NCBI RefSeq assembly: GCF_029080175.1
Contig: NZ_JARFJC010000048.1
Reading direction: 5' to 3' (one strand)
DNA: 64,000 bases
From: Luteipulveratus flavus
GTDB taxonomy: Bacteria; Actinomycetota; Actinomycetes; Actinomycetales; Dermatophilaceae
The position numbers were made by a program, and so were the translations under genes. Position 1 is the first letter of the stretch; each line of letters opens with the position of its first letter. The notes beneath the pieces were generated by a model. It saw nothing but the letters and a program-made list of their open reading frames with translations. It ran no database searches and had not been told where the DNA came from. Positions 1 through 9,039 of the stretch are shown here, piece after piece.

Positions 1-324
1 ATGTTCGTCTTCGTGCTGTTCTACGGGTTGGACTGGGTCGCGACGGTCCCGCCCACGATGGCGCTGTGCCGCCAGTACTTCGGCGAGCGGGCTCCCATCG
101 TGTTCGGCTGGGTCTTCGCCTCGCACCAGATCGGCGCCGCGGCCGCCGCCGTGCTGGCCGGCTCCGTCCGCGACCGACTCGGCAACTACGACCTGGCCTG
201 GTACGTCTCCGGCGGCCTGTGCCTGCTGGCGGCCGGGATGTGCCTGCTCATGGTCGGCGGCCGGGCTCGGGGGACGGCGTCGTCGGACGAGCTGAGCAGT
301 GGTGCCGTGGCCGCAGAGGTCTGA
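1..324 (+). CDS. MFS transporter, C-terminal fragment
   Basis: The frame is open from base 1 and ends at TGA 322-324, so only the last 107 residues are seen; the ATG at base 1 is probably an internal Met. Two or three hydrophobic segments are visible (about residues 1-17, 35-55 and 67-86). They are separated by a short charged loop with DRLG, the usual inter-helix motif of the major facilitator superfamily. The segment FGERAPIVFGWVFASHQIG resembles the end of oxalate/monocarboxylate-type MFS permeases. It is therefore the last third of an inner membrane transporter with helices about 9-12. The substrate cannot be read from this part. The polar tail after residue 86 is cytoplasmic and not informative. 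Confidence 0.8.
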   Translation: MFVFVLFYGLDWVATVPPTMALCRQYFGERAPIVFGWVFASHQIGAAAAAVLAGSVRDRLGNYDLAWYVSGGLCLLAAGMCLLMVGGRARGTASSDELSSGAVAAEV

Positions 325-405
325 GCGGGTCTGCGACGCAGGTCGTACGACGGACGGGCCCGTGGGCGCAGGACCCGGCCCCTGCTGCCGCAGCACGCTG
401 GACGC

Positions 406-1128
406 ATGACCCAGCCAGCTGCCCACCGCCCCGCACCGGCGCCGCCGGTGGCCGCGGGACTCGCCGCCCACGACCTCGTCAAGACGTACGCCGGCTCCGG
501 TGGACCGCCGGCCCTCGCGGGAGTACGGCTGCTCGTACGGCCGGGCGAGGCGGTCGCCGTCATGGGCCCGTCGGGATCGGGCAAGACCACGCTGCTGCAC
601 GTCCTCGCCGGGATTCTCACCCCGGACACCGGCCTGGTCACCCTGGACGGCCACCCGGTGTCCGACGCCTCGGACGGCACGCGCACCCGGCTGCGGCGCG
701 ACACGTTCGGCTTCGTGTTCCAGTCCGGTCAGCTGCTGCCGGAGCTGCCGGCCGTGGAGAACGTCGCCCTCCCCCTGATGCTCGCCGGCGTCGACCGGCG
801 CACCGCCCAGGCGCGCGCAGCCGAGCTCTTCGCGCCGCTCGGGCTCGCCGGTCTCGAACGCCGCCGGCCTGGTGAGCTGTCCGGCGGACAGGCCCAGCGC
901 GTGGCGATCGCCAGGGCCCTGGTGGGCCGTCCGCGCGTGGTCTTCGCCGACGAACCGACCGGTGCCCTGGACCAGCGCACCGGGGCCGAGGTCATGCACC
1001 ACCTCACAACGCTCACCGGGACCCTCGGCGCTTCGCTCCTGCTCGTGACGCACGACCAGCACGTCGCCGCCTGGTGCCACCGCACGCTGCACATGCAGGA
1101 CGGGCACATCGTCCGGGAGACGCGATGA
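406..1128 (+). CDS. ABC transporter ATP-binding protein (MacB/LolD-like)
   Basis: This 240-residue protein is the ATPase of an ABC transporter. All motifs are present: Walker A GPSGSGKTT (54-62), Q-loop Gln about 106, signature LSGGQ (158-162), Walker B VVFADEP (178-184), D-loop after ALDQ, and a switch His in VTHD. The length and the immediately following FtsX-type permease place it in the MacB/LolD/FtsE class, which powers export or lipid/lipoprotein extraction rather than import. The stop overlaps the permease start as ATGA (1125-1128), so the two are translationally coupled. The first 18 residues are Ala/Pro-rich and precede the ATPase fold. The start ATG 406 has only a weak ribosome site, so a slightly later start is possible. 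The substrate is unknown; antimicrobial peptide resistance is one common role of this class. Confidence 0.93.
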   Translation: MTQPAAHRPAPAPPVAAGLAAHDLVKTYAGSGGPPALAGVRLLVRPGEAVAVMGPSGSGKTTLLHVLAGILTPDTGLVTLDGHPVSDASDGTRTRLRRDTFGFVFQSGQLLPELPAVENVALPLMLAGVDRRTAQARAAELFAPLGLAGLERRRPGELSGGQAQRVAIARALVGRPRVVFADEPTGALDQRTGAEVMHHLTTLTGTLGASLLLVTHDQHVAAWCHRTLHMQDGHIVRETR

Positions 1129-2438
1129 GCGTCGCTGCCGCGGTCCGGGTCGGACGTCGGGCGGAGCAGCTCACCCGCGGCACCGGTCGCCTGCCGAGCA
1201 CGCTGGCCGTCCTGGCCTTCGCGGTCGCGACGGCCGCCCTTCTCGTGACGATCTCAGGGGTGCACGCCTTCTCCGTACGCGACGAGGCCGCGTCTCCCGA
1301 GGATGTCGGGGACCTCTATGTCGGGCTGGCGTTCTGCGCGGCCGGCCTGCTCCTCGCCCCGGTCCTGACCCTCGGCGGCGTCGCAGCGCGCCTGACGGTC
1401 GGGCGCCGTGACCGCCGCCTCGCCGCCCTTCGTCTCGCCGGTGCCACGCGCGCCCAGACCACGGCCATCACGCTGGTGGAGTCCGGCCGGCTGGCGCTGA
1501 TCGGAGCCGTCGCCGGCGTCGGCCTGTACCTCCTCGTCCTGCCCGGGCTCGGCCGAATCTCTTTCCAGGGCAGGCCGTTCGGGTTCTCGAACCTGCTGGT
1601 GCCGCTGTGGTGGGTACCCGTCGCCGTACTGACGGTCGTCGCGCTCGCACTCCTCTCGGGTGTGCTCGGCCTGCGCCGCGTCAGCATCAGCCCCCTCGGT
1701 GTCGCGCAGCGCACCCGTCCGCCCGGCATGAGGGTGGTGCGGGTCGTTCTGACCGTGGTCGCGGGGGTGCTCTGGCTCGCGGTCGCGTCGAGCCTGCGGC
1801 AGGCGGGCACAGGTGTCGTGATGATCGTCGTCGCCGCGATGGTCGGCGTCCTCAACCTGGTCGGACCGTTCGTCATGATGCTGCTCGGTCGCCTCGTCGC
1901 CTGGCGAGCGCGGACGCCGCAGACGCTGCTGGCCGCCCGCCGCATCGTCGACGACCCGAAGGCGACGTGGCGATCCGTCGGGGCGCTCGGGCTCGCGATC
2001 GTGGTCGCGGGCGTCGGCGGGGCCTTCGCCTCGGCCGAGGCGCACGACGAGGCGCAGCGCATCGTGCTCCACGACATGGGCACCGGTGCGCTGGTCACGC
2101 TCGGGATCATCGCGGTCATCGCCGCGACGTCCACCGGCGTCGTCCAGGCGGCCCGGGTGATCGACCGCCGGCACGAGCTGTACGCGCTGAGCCTGACCGG
2201 CGCCGAGCCCGGCCTGCTGGTGCGGGCCTCCCGGCGTGAGACCACGCTGCCGCTGGCGATCACGGTGTGCCTCGCCGCGGTGATGTGCGCTCTGCTGATC
2301 GTGCCGTTCGGAGCGGCGACCAATGCCGGGGCGCTGGTGTGGCTGGGCGGGGCCATCGTCGGCAGCGTCGCCCTGATGCTGGCGTCCGTCACGAGCACCG
2401 CCCCCCTGGTCCGGGAGGCCGCGGCCGGCACCGACTAG
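1125..2438 (+). CDS. ABC transporter permease, FtsX-like
   Basis: This 437-residue membrane protein starts at the ATG at 1125, inside the ATGA overlap with the ATPase gene; upstream Met codons in the frame lie within the ATPase gene and are ignored. It has a first hydrophobic helix at about residues 21-40, a block of three helices at about 65-185, and a second block of helices in the C-terminal half. This gives the doubled FtsX/MacB layout of actinobacterial two-gene exporters. The text VGRRDRRLAALRLAGATRAQ between helices is the typical FtsX-family coupling region. It should form a dimeric exporter with the ATPase before it. Its stop TAG overlaps the stop of the convergent radical SAM gene by four bases (CTAG). 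Confidence 0.88.
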   Translation: MSVAAAVRVGRRAEQLTRGTGRLPSTLAVLAFAVATAALLVTISGVHAFSVRDEAASPEDVGDLYVGLAFCAAGLLLAPVLTLGGVAARLTVGRRDRRLAALRLAGATRAQTTAITLVESGRLALIGAVAGVGLYLLVLPGLGRISFQGRPFGFSNLLVPLWWVPVAVLTVVALALLSGVLGLRRVSISPLGVAQRTRPPGMRVVRVVLTVVAGVLWLAVASSLRQAGTGVVMIVVAAMVGVLNLVGPFVMMLLGRLVAWRARTPQTLLAARRIVDDPKATWRSVGALGLAIVVAGVGGAFASAEAHDEAQRIVLHDMGTGALVTLGIIAVIAATSTGVVQAARVIDRRHELYALSLTGAEPGLLVRASRRETTLPLAITVCLAAVMCALLIVPFGAATNAGALVWLGGAIVGSVALMLASVTSTAPLVREAAAGTD

Positions 2439-4390
2439 ACCACGGTGAGCGGCAGCAGCTTCTTACCTGTGGGGCCGACCTGGATCTCGGTACCCATCTG
2501 CGGGCACACGCCGCAGTCGAAGCACGGCGTCCAGCGGCAGTCCTCGACCTCGGTCTCGTCCAGGGCCTCCTGCCAGTCCTCCCAGAGCCAGTCCTTGTCC
2601 AGACCGGAGTCCAGGTGGTCCCAGGGCAGGACCTCGGCCTCGCCGCGCTCGCGCGTGGTGTACCAGGCGACGTCGACCGGCTCGTCCGCCAGCGCAGCGT
2701 CCGCCGCGCCCATCCACCGCTCGTAGGAGAAGTGCTCGCTCCAGCCGTCGAACCGGGCCCCGTCGCGCCATACGGCCTCGATGACCTTGCCGACCCGTCG
2801 GTCACCGCGCGAGAGCAGGCCCTCGACGATGCCGGGCTCGCCGTCGTGGTAGCGCAGCCCGATCGCCGACCCGTACCGCTTGTCCGAGCGCAGCGCCTCC
2901 TTGAGCTTGCCCAGCCGGGCGTCGGTCTCCTCGGAGCCGAGCTGCGCGCACCACTGGAACGGCGTGTGCGGCTTGGGCACGAACCCGCCGATCGAGACCG
3001 TGCACCGGATGTCCCGGCGGCCGCTGACCTTGCGGCCGGTGTCGATGACCCGCTTGGCGAGGTCGGCGATCTGCAGGACATCCTCGTCGGTCTCGGTCGG
3101 CAGACCGCACATGAAGTACAGCTTGACCTGGCGCCAGCCAGCGCCGTACGCCGCGGCGACGGTGCTGATCAGGTCCTCCTCGGTCACCATCTTGTTGATG
3201 ACCTTGCGGATGCGCTCCGAGCCGCCTTCTGGGGCGAAGGTGAGGCCGGAGCGGCGGCCGTTGCGGGTCAGCTCGTTGGCCAGGTCGATGTTGAACGCGT
3301 CGACCCGGGTCGACGGCAGCGACAGCCCGGTCTGGGTGCCTTCGTACCGGTCGGCGAGGCCCTTGGTCACGTCGGCGATCTCGGAGTGGTCGGCCGAGCT
3401 CAGCGAGAGCAGACCCACCTCCTCGAATCCCGTTGCGGCCAGGCCCTTCTCGACCATCTCACCGATACCCGTGATCGACCGCTCCCGCACGGGACGGGTG
3501 ATCATGCCGGCCTGGCAGAACCGGCAGCCGCGGGTGCAGCCGCGGAAGATCTCGACGGACATCCGCTCGTGCACCGACTCGGCCAGCGGCACCAGCGGCT
3601 GCTTCGGGTACGGCCACTCGTCCAGGTCCATGACGGTGTGCTTGGAGACTCGCCACGGGACGCCGTGCGCGTCCGCCGCGGGTGCGACGCGCTTGATCCG
3701 GCCGTCGGGCAGGTAGTCGACCTCGTACAGCGAGGGGACGTACACGCCGCCGGTACGCGCGAGCCGCAGCAGCAGCTCGGCCCGGCCCCCCGGACGGCCC
3801 TGCGACTTCCACTCCCGGATCAGGTCGGTGATCGTCAGCACGGCCTGCTCGCCGTCGCCGATGACGGCGGCGTCGATGAAGGTCGCGACCGGCTCGGGGT
3901 TGAACGCGGCGTGCCCACCGGCGAGGACGATCGGGTCGTCGTCGCCGCGGTCGGCCGCGTGCAGCGGGATGCCCGCGAGGTCGAGCGCGGTGAGCATGTT
4001 GGTGTAGCCCAGCTCGGTCGAGAAGGAGACGCCGAGGACATCGAACTCGCGGACCGCGCGGTGGCCGTCCACGGTCAGCTGCGGGACGTCGGCGTCGCGC
4101 ATCGCCTGCTCCATGTCCGGCCAGACGGTGTACGTCCGCTCGGCGAGGGCGTCCGGGCGCTCGTTCAGCACCTCGTACAGGATCATGACGCCCTGGTTCG
4201 GCACGCCGACCTCGTAGGCGTCCGGGTACATCAGGGCCCACCGGGTCGTGAGCTCCTCGCCGTCCGGCCCGTGGCCCCCGCAGTGCCAGTCCTTGACCTG
4301 GCTGTTGAGCTCACCGCCGACGTACTGGATCGGCTTGCTCACCGACTCCAGCAACGGCTCCAGGGCAGCGAAGAGGGACTCACCAGACAT
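2435..4390 (-). CDS. B12-binding-type radical SAM protein (TIGR03960-like)
   Basis: This 651-residue protein has a central radical SAM core. The cluster motif is C285-x3-C289-x2-C292 in FRGCTRGCRFC, where a [4Fe-4S] cluster would bind S-adenosylmethionine. Residues about 80-190 form a Rossmann-like domain of the cobalamin-binding type (VLGVSFSTELGY ... LAGGHAAFNPEP), although the classical DxHxxG B12 signature is not obvious. A C-terminal Cys-rich knot (CRWTPCFDCGVC, near residue 630) may hold a second cluster. This matches the TIGR03960 family, which in actinomycetes usually sits beside its partner TIGR03936/DUF2344 and the rplU-rpmA-obg genes; neither is here. The reaction is not established for the family. 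The start ATG 4390 follows a poor ribosome site but gives the family N-terminus. Confidence 0.85.
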   Translation of the reverse strand: MSGESLFAALEPLLESVSKPIQYVGGELNSQVKDWHCGGHGPDGEELTTRWALMYPDAYEVGVPNQGVMILYEVLNERPDALAERTYTVWPDMEQAMRDADVPQLTVDGHRAVREFDVLGVSFSTELGYTNMLTALDLAGIPLHAADRGDDDPIVLAGGHAAFNPEPVATFIDAAVIGDGEQAVLTITDLIREWKSQGRPGGRAELLLRLARTGGVYVPSLYEVDYLPDGRIKRVAPAADAHGVPWRVSKHTVMDLDEWPYPKQPLVPLAESVHERMSVEIFRGCTRGCRFCQAGMITRPVRERSITGIGEMVEKGLAATGFEEVGLLSLSSADHSEIADVTKGLADRYEGTQTGLSLPSTRVDAFNIDLANELTRNGRRSGLTFAPEGGSERIRKVINKMVTEEDLISTVAAAYGAGWRQVKLYFMCGLPTETDEDVLQIADLAKRVIDTGRKVSGRRDIRCTVSIGGFVPKPHTPFQWCAQLGSEETDARLGKLKEALRSDKRYGSAIGLRYHDGEPGIVEGLLSRGDRRVGKVIEAVWRDGARFDGWSEHFSYERWMGAADAALADEPVDVAWYTTRERGEAEVLPWDHLDSGLDKDWLWEDWQEALDETEVEDCRWTPCFDCGVCPQMGTEIQVGPTGKKLLPLTVV

Positions 4391-4435
4391 GGGTTCCAGG
4401 GTACGACCGACCCGGCGGGCCTGCCGAATCCCCGC

Positions 4436-5053
4436 TCATCGCTCGGTCGCGAGCGCGCCGGCGAACCCGAGCATGACCAGGCCGGTCCCGGCGTCGACCA
4501 GCCGACGGACGCGGGTACGGCGCAGCCACCGGCTCGCGGCGTCCGCGCCGAGGACCAGGCCGACCAGGACGACGGTGCCGATCAGCATCAGGGTGAACGC
4601 GTACGCCAGCAGCTCGCCGAGCCGCGCATCGGCGCCGACGAACTGCGGCAGCACCGCGAGGTTGAACATCAGCACCTTGGGGTTGGTGATGTTGCACAGG
4701 AACCCCTGGCGGAACGCGGCCAGCCGGCTCGTACGGCTCCGCCCCGACGCGCTCCAGCCCTCAGGGTCGTGCCGCCAGGCCGCGCGCAGCGCGATGACTC
4801 CGAGGAAGCACAGGTAGGCCACACCGGCCCACCGCACGACGAGGAACACCTGCTCGGCGCGGACGAGCAGGGCACTCAGACCGCTGGCCACGAGAACGCC
4901 CTGCACGGCGTTCGCGGCGCTGATCCCCGCCAGCGTCGAGAACCCGCGGGCACGACCGCCGGCGACGGTGTTGCGCAGGGTCAGCAACGAGTCCGGGCCG
5001 GGCGCGAAGGCGAGGGCGGCCGCGAAGGCGACGAAGGCGGCGTACTGGCTCAC
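4436..5053 (-). CDS. LysE family amino acid exporter
   Basis: This 205-residue inner membrane protein has about six hydrophobic helices and the LysE/RhtB N-terminal signature FAPGPDSLLTLRNTVAGG. It also has the conserved NITNPKVLMF segment near residue 125. LysE-type proteins export amino acids or related small molecules by proton antiport; the substrate is not predictable here. I chose GTG 5053 (product VSQYAAFVAFAAALAF) because the residues before it are Arg/Pro-rich and unlike the family, whose proteins begin directly with the first helix. It lies on the minus strand, 45 bases from the start of the radical SAM gene that follows it. Confidence 0.85.
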   Translation of the reverse strand: MSQYAAFVAFAAALAFAPGPDSLLTLRNTVAGGRARGFSTLAGISAANAVQGVLVASGLSALLVRAEQVFLVVRWAGVAYLCFLGVIALRAAWRHDPEGWSASGRSRTSRLAAFRQGFLCNITNPKVLMFNLAVLPQFVGADARLGELLAYAFTLMLIGTVVLVGLVLGADAASRWLRRTRVRRLVDAGTGLVMLGFAGALATER

Positions 5054-5131
5054 CCGACGAGGGTACGGACGCCGCCCGGGCCCTCCCACCGACCGTCCAC
5101 CAGGTGGAGGGCGGGTGGAAGGCCAGGAGGA

Positions 5132-6973
5132 TCAGTCGACGTACAGGCCGTCCAGCTCGGTGCGGTACTTGCCCGTGACGACCTTGCGCTTGAGCTTCAG
5201 GCTCGGCGTGATCTCGCCGTCCTCGATGGTCAGGTCGCGCGGCAGGATGATGAACCGCTTGATCTGCTCCCACCGGTTCAGCTTGGTGTTGAGCTCGTCG
5301 ATGTGGCCCTGCACCATCGCGCGGCAGGCGTCGGAGGTGACGATCGTCTGGTAGTCGGCGCCCTGCATGCCGTGGTGGGCGCCCCACTCCACGATGCCGT
5401 CCTCGTCCAGGGTGACCAGCGCGGAGACGAACTTGCGCCCGTCGCCCTCGATGACCAGCTGGGAGGCGTAGGGGCAGATGCCCTTGAACAGCGACTCGAT
5501 GACGCTCGGCGCGACGTACTTGCCGTTGGAGGTCTTGAACAGGTCCTTCTTGCGGTCGGTGATCCGCAGGTGCCCGGTCGGCAGCAGCTCACCGATGTCG
5601 CCGGTGTGCAGCCAGCCGTCCACCAGCGCCTCGGCCGTCGCGTCGTCCAGCCCGCGGTAGCCCTGCATCACGCCCGGGCCCTTGACGAGGATCTCGCCGT
5701 CCTCGGCGATCTTCACCTCGGTGCCCGGCAGCGGCCAGCCGACCGTGCCGATCTGGTTCGCGCCGGGGTAGGGGCGGTTCACGAACGCGGCGGCGCTGGT
5801 CTCGGTCAGGCCGTAGCCCTCCAGGATCGGCAGGCCCATCGCGTCGAACCAGCGCGCGACGTCGGGGTTGAGCGCGGCCGAGCCGGAGATGAAGAAGCGG
5901 ACGCGTCCGCCGAAGCGGTCGCGGATCTTGTGCAGCACGAGCTTGTCGGCGACCGAGTGCTTCAGCGCCAGCGCACCGCCGGGCTTGCCGCCGTCGGCCC
6001 GCACGTTCGAGGCGTCCGTGGCCACGCCGGAGGCCCAGTCGAACATCTTCGCCTTCGCGCCGCCCTCGTCGGCCATCATCGTGGTGATGCGGCCGTAGAC
6101 CTTCTCGAAGATGCGCGGCGCGGCGCCCATCCAGGTCGGCTTGACGACCGGGAGGTTCTCGATGATCTTGTCGACCCGGCCGTCGATCGCGGTCGGGAAA
6201 CCGATCTGCAGCGGCAGCGTCAGCAGCATCTTGCCGAAGACGTGCGCGAGCGGCAGCCACAGGAACTGCAGGTCGTCCTGGTCCAGCAGCCCGGTCGCGT
6301 CGACCGCCGCGGCCTCGTACGCCCACGCGTCGTGCGGCAGCTGGACACCCTTGGGTCGGCCGGTCGTGCCGGAGGTGTAGATCAGCGTGCTGAGGTCCTG
6401 GGGGCCGATGCCGGCGATCCGCGCGTCCAGGACGTCGGGCTGCTCCGAGAGCAGCTGGGCGCCCGCGGCCTCCAGGTCGGCCAGGCCGATGACCCAGTCG
6501 CCGTCTCCCTCGCCGTCGAAGAGGACGACCTTGCGAACGTCCGCGACGGACTCGCGCAGCGTGCGCAGCTTGGTGGCCTGCTCGTCGTTCTCGGCGAAGA
6601 CGACCTTGCTGCCGGAGTCGGCGAGGATGTACTGGACGTCCTCGGCCGTCGTCGTCGGGTAGATCGTCGTGGTGGCGCCGGCCGCCAGCATCACGGCGAG
6701 GTCGGCGAGCACCCACTCCAGCCGCGTGCTCGATGCGATCGCCACGCGGTCCTGCGGCTCGACGCCGAGCGTCACCAGACCGGCGCCGATGCGGCGAACC
6801 CGCTCGTCGACCTGCGCCCAGGTCAGCCAGCTCCAGCCCTCACCGTCGGGATGACCGAACGCCTTCTCGCCCGAGGACGCCGCCACGCGGTCGACGAACA
6901 GGTGCGCGACGGACTGTGCCCGTTGGTCGACGACTGACTGGTCGTACTGCTCGTCGTTGAGCGACATCGCCAT
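5132..6973 (-). CDS. fadD: Long-chain acyl-CoA ligase (FadD15-like)
   Basis: This 613-residue AMP-forming enzyme activates long-chain fatty acids to acyl-CoA through an acyl-adenylate. The P-loop-like motif LIYTSGTTGRPKG lies at 197-209, a GYGLTETSAA motif near 395, and HTGDIGEL with DRKKDLFKTSNGKYV in the C-terminal hinge region. The length (about 600) and the extra region between the halves fit the FACS/FadD15 long-chain group rather than short acyl-CoA synthetases. ATG 6973 has AGGAGAG eight bases upstream; a second Met at residue 3 is possible. A perfect inverted repeat 41-58 bases upstream (7014-7031) is a likely operator. The gene is monocistronic, with ribF convergent in order but on the same strand upstream. 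Confidence 0.92.
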   Translation of the reverse strand: MAMSLNDEQYDQSVVDQRAQSVAHLFVDRVAASSGEKAFGHPDGEGWSWLTWAQVDERVRRIGAGLVTLGVEPQDRVAIASSTRLEWVLADLAVMLAAGATTTIYPTTTAEDVQYILADSGSKVVFAENDEQATKLRTLRESVADVRKVVLFDGEGDGDWVIGLADLEAAGAQLLSEQPDVLDARIAGIGPQDLSTLIYTSGTTGRPKGVQLPHDAWAYEAAAVDATGLLDQDDLQFLWLPLAHVFGKMLLTLPLQIGFPTAIDGRVDKIIENLPVVKPTWMGAAPRIFEKVYGRITTMMADEGGAKAKMFDWASGVATDASNVRADGGKPGGALALKHSVADKLVLHKIRDRFGGRVRFFISGSAALNPDVARWFDAMGLPILEGYGLTETSAAAFVNRPYPGANQIGTVGWPLPGTEVKIAEDGEILVKGPGVMQGYRGLDDATAEALVDGWLHTGDIGELLPTGHLRITDRKKDLFKTSNGKYVAPSVIESLFKGICPYASQLVIEGDGRKFVSALVTLDEDGIVEWGAHHGMQGADYQTIVTSDACRAMVQGHIDELNTKLNRWEQIKRFIILPRDLTIEDGEITPSLKLKRKVVTGKYRTELDGLYVD

Positions 6974-7013
6974 GGTGGGAACTCTCCTGCTGGTCGGTCG
7001 GGTGGCGCAAGCA

Positions 7014-7031
7014 TGCCAGTTGTTACTGGCA
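7014..7031 (-). promoter_or_regulatory. Inverted repeat upstream of fadD, candidate operator
   Basis: TGCCAGT and ACTGGCA form a perfect 7-base inverted repeat around TGTT. It ends 41 bases before the fadD start, where a promoter would lie. Dyads of this size and position are typical of TetR or GntR-type repressor sites. The regulator is not in view, so the binding protein is unknown. Confidence 0.45.
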
Positions 7032-7048
7032 GGTCACCACGGAGCCGG

Positions 7049-7070
7049 GTGATCCGTCCGAACGGATCAC
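7049..7070 (-). terminator. Hairpin at the ribF stop, candidate terminator
   Basis: GTGATCCGT, a CCGA loop and ACGGATCAC form a perfect 9-base stem. The ribF TGA (7067-7069) lies inside the right arm. There is no T-run on the minus strand after it, so a factor-assisted or hairpin-only terminator is likely. As a dyad it could also be part of fadD control. Confidence 0.45.
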
Positions 7071-8077
7071 GTCGTGGACGTGAGGACGGCGCGGGCGGTG
7101 TCGACGTCCCGGCCGATCTGGGCGACCAGGGCCTCGATCGACTCGAACCGGTCGTTGCCGCGCAGCCGGCGGACGAACTGCACGCTGACCCGCTCGCCGT
7201 ACAGGTCCAGGTCGTCGCGGTCCAGGACGTACGCCTCGACGGTGCGCGCGACGTTCTCGAAGGTGGGGTTGGTCCCGACGGAGATCGCCGCCGGCATGCG
7301 GTGCTCCGGGTCCGACTCCGGCAGCGCGTGCCGGATCAGCCAGCCGGCGTAGACGCCGTCGGCCGGGACGAGGCCCGAGGCGTCCTGCGAGAGGTTGGCG
7401 GTCGGGTAGCCGAGCTCGCGGCCGCGCTGGAGCCCGCGGACGACCGTGCCGGACACATGGTGCGGACGGCCCAGGATCGCGGATGCGCCGGCCACGTCGC
7501 CGTCGCCGATCAGCGCACGCAGCTCGGTGGAGGACCACCGGTGGTCGGTGCCGACGTCCTCGAGCGCGAGCACCTCGAACCCGTACTGGGTACCCAGCTC
7601 GCGCAGCGTGCCGATGTCGCCGGAGTTGCGGACGCCGAAGCGCGTGTCCTTGCCCACGATGACCGCCGTCGCCTGCAGGGCGTCGACGAAGACGGCCTTT
7701 ACGAACTCCTCCGGCGTCTGCGCGGCAAGCTCTCGGGTGAACGGCATCAGCAGCACGGCGTCGAGCCCGGCGGCCTCCAGCAGGTCGAGGCGGTCGGCGG
7801 TGCTGGTGAGCATCGGCGGAGCGCTCTCGGGGTGCAGGACCGCCAGCGGGTGCGGCTCGAACGTCACCGCCACGGCGCGGGCGCCGCGAGCGCGGGCCTG
7901 CTCGACGACGGTCGCGAGGACCGAGGCGTGGCCGCGGTGGACGCCGTCGAAGTTGCCCAGCGTCAGCACCGTGGGCCCGAGATCGGCGGGGACCTCGGAC
8001 AGGTCGGTCAGGCGGAGCACGGCGGCCACTCTACTGGCTCGTACGCGGGCGAACGGGGTCGGCTCCGCGCCGCTCAC
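7067..8077 (-). CDS. ribF: Bifunctional riboflavin kinase / FAD synthetase
   Basis: RibF converts riboflavin to FMN and then FAD in the cytoplasm. The N-terminal FMN adenylyltransferase domain carries TLGNFDGVHRGH (about 38-49), the nucleotide-binding HxGH-type motif. The C-terminal flavokinase domain carries GYPTANL near residue 220 and a later NPTFENVARTVEAYVLD segment, both typical. The GTG at 8077 overlaps the truB stop as GTGA and is used here. However, the family N-terminus is VLRLTDL, so internal GTGs at 8029 or 8020 may be the true start; the first 19 residues look unlike RibF. It is the last gene of the rbfA-truB-ribF group, the usual end of the nusA-infB operon. Confidence 0.92.
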   Translation of the reverse strand: MSGAEPTPFARVRASRVAAVLRLTDLSEVPADLGPTVLTLGNFDGVHRGHASVLATVVEQARARGARAVAVTFEPHPLAVLHPESAPPMLTSTADRLDLLEAAGLDAVLLMPFTRELAAQTPEEFVKAVFVDALQATAVIVGKDTRFGVRNSGDIGTLRELGTQYGFEVLALEDVGTDHRWSSTELRALIGDGDVAGASAILGRPHHVSGTVVRGLQRGRELGYPTANLSQDASGLVPADGVYAGWLIRHALPESDPEHRMPAAISVGTNPTFENVARTVEAYVLDRDDLDLYGERVSVQFVRRLRGNDRFESIEALVAQIGRDVDTARAVLTSTT

Positions 8078-9039
8078 AGCGGGAAGACCACGTGCGAGCG
8101 GGCCAGCCGGTCCGACTCGTCCAGGATCGCGACCAGGTCCTCACCGGCCAGAGCCGCCACCGGGTCACGGTGCCCGGCCGCGGAGGTGAGCCGCTTGCCG
8201 TGCCGGATCGCCGCCGCCTCGGGCGGGGTGACCTCGCGGACCGGCAGCTGCCGGCGTGCGGCGGTCGCGAGCGGGATCACCGGCAGCGCCGCGCCCTGCT
8301 CGGCCAGGGACTCCAGGTCGGCCAGCGGGGCCGCCTCGTCGAGCCCGAAGGAGCCCACCCGGGTACGTCGCAGAGCGGTGAGATGACCGCCGACGTCCAG
8401 GGCCGAGCCCAGGTCGCGAGCGAGCGCGCGGACGTACGTCCCCGAGCTCACCTCCACCTCGACGTCGAGGTCGAGGACCGGGCCCGTCCCGGTTGTGGCG
8501 GACCGGCGCTCCAGCACATCGAAGCGGTGCACGGTGACCGGTCGAGCGGGCAGCGCGACGTCCTCGCCGGCACGAGCGCGGGTGTAGGAGCGCACGCCCT
8601 TGATCTTGATCGCACTCACCGCGCTCGGCACCTGCTCGATCGCCCCGGTCAGCCGCGCGACCGCCTCCTCGATCGCGGCGTCGGCCACGCCGGCGGCGTC
8701 CCGGGAGACCGTCACCTCACCCTCCGCGTCGTCGGTGAGGGTGCTCTGGCCGAGCCGGATCGTCGCGGTGTACGTCTTGTCGCACCCGACCAGGAAGGTC
8801 AGCAGCTTGGTCGCCTTGTTGACCCCGAGGACGAGCACACCGGTCGCCATGGGGTCCAGCGTGCCGGCGTGCCCGACCCGCCTGGTGCGCGCCAGCCGCC
8901 GGGTGCGGGCGACCACGTCGTGGCTGGTCCACCCCGAGGGCTTGTCGACGACCAGGAGCCCGTGGACGAGGGTGGCGTCCGCTCCGCCCGCCGGCGACGC
9001 CGAGCCGTCGTCACCGGCGGCGCGCGAGGGCGTCGTCAC
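8074..9039 (-). CDS. truB: tRNA pseudouridine(55) synthase
   Basis: TruB makes pseudouridine 55 in the T-loop of tRNAs. The 321-residue protein has the family signature GHAGTLDPMATGVL (57-70) with the catalytic Asp62, preceded by VDKPSGWTSHDVV. A C-terminal PUA-like region starts near residue 255. The N-terminal 24 residues (Ala/Gly/Ser-rich) are an extension before the conserved start of the fold. GTG 9039 overlaps the rbfA stop (GTGA), and the truB stop overlaps ribF in the same way. All three are therefore probably co-translated. Confidence 0.95.
   Translation of the reverse strand: MTTPSRAAGDDGSASPAGGADATLVHGLLVVDKPSGWTSHDVVARTRRLARTRRVGHAGTLDPMATGVLVLGVNKATKLLTFLVGCDKTYTATIRLGQSTLTDDAEGEVTVSRDAAGVADAAIEEAVARLTGAIEQVPSAVSAIKIKGVRSYTRARAGEDVALPARPVTVHRFDVLERRSATTGTGPVLDLDVEVEVSSGTYVRALARDLGSALDVGGHLTALRRTRVGSFGLDEAAPLADLESLAEQGAALPVIPLATAARRQLPVREVTPPEAAAIRHGKRLTSAAGHRDPVAALAGEDLVAILDESDRLARSHVVFPL

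Noticed and set aside
2267..6937. A very long plus-strand open frame (about 1,550 codons) over the radical SAM, LysE and acyl-CoA ligase genes.
   Set aside because: It is antisense to three well-recognised proteins, is Arg/Ala/Val/Gly-biased as expected for a shadow frame in GC-rich DNA, and shows no domain.
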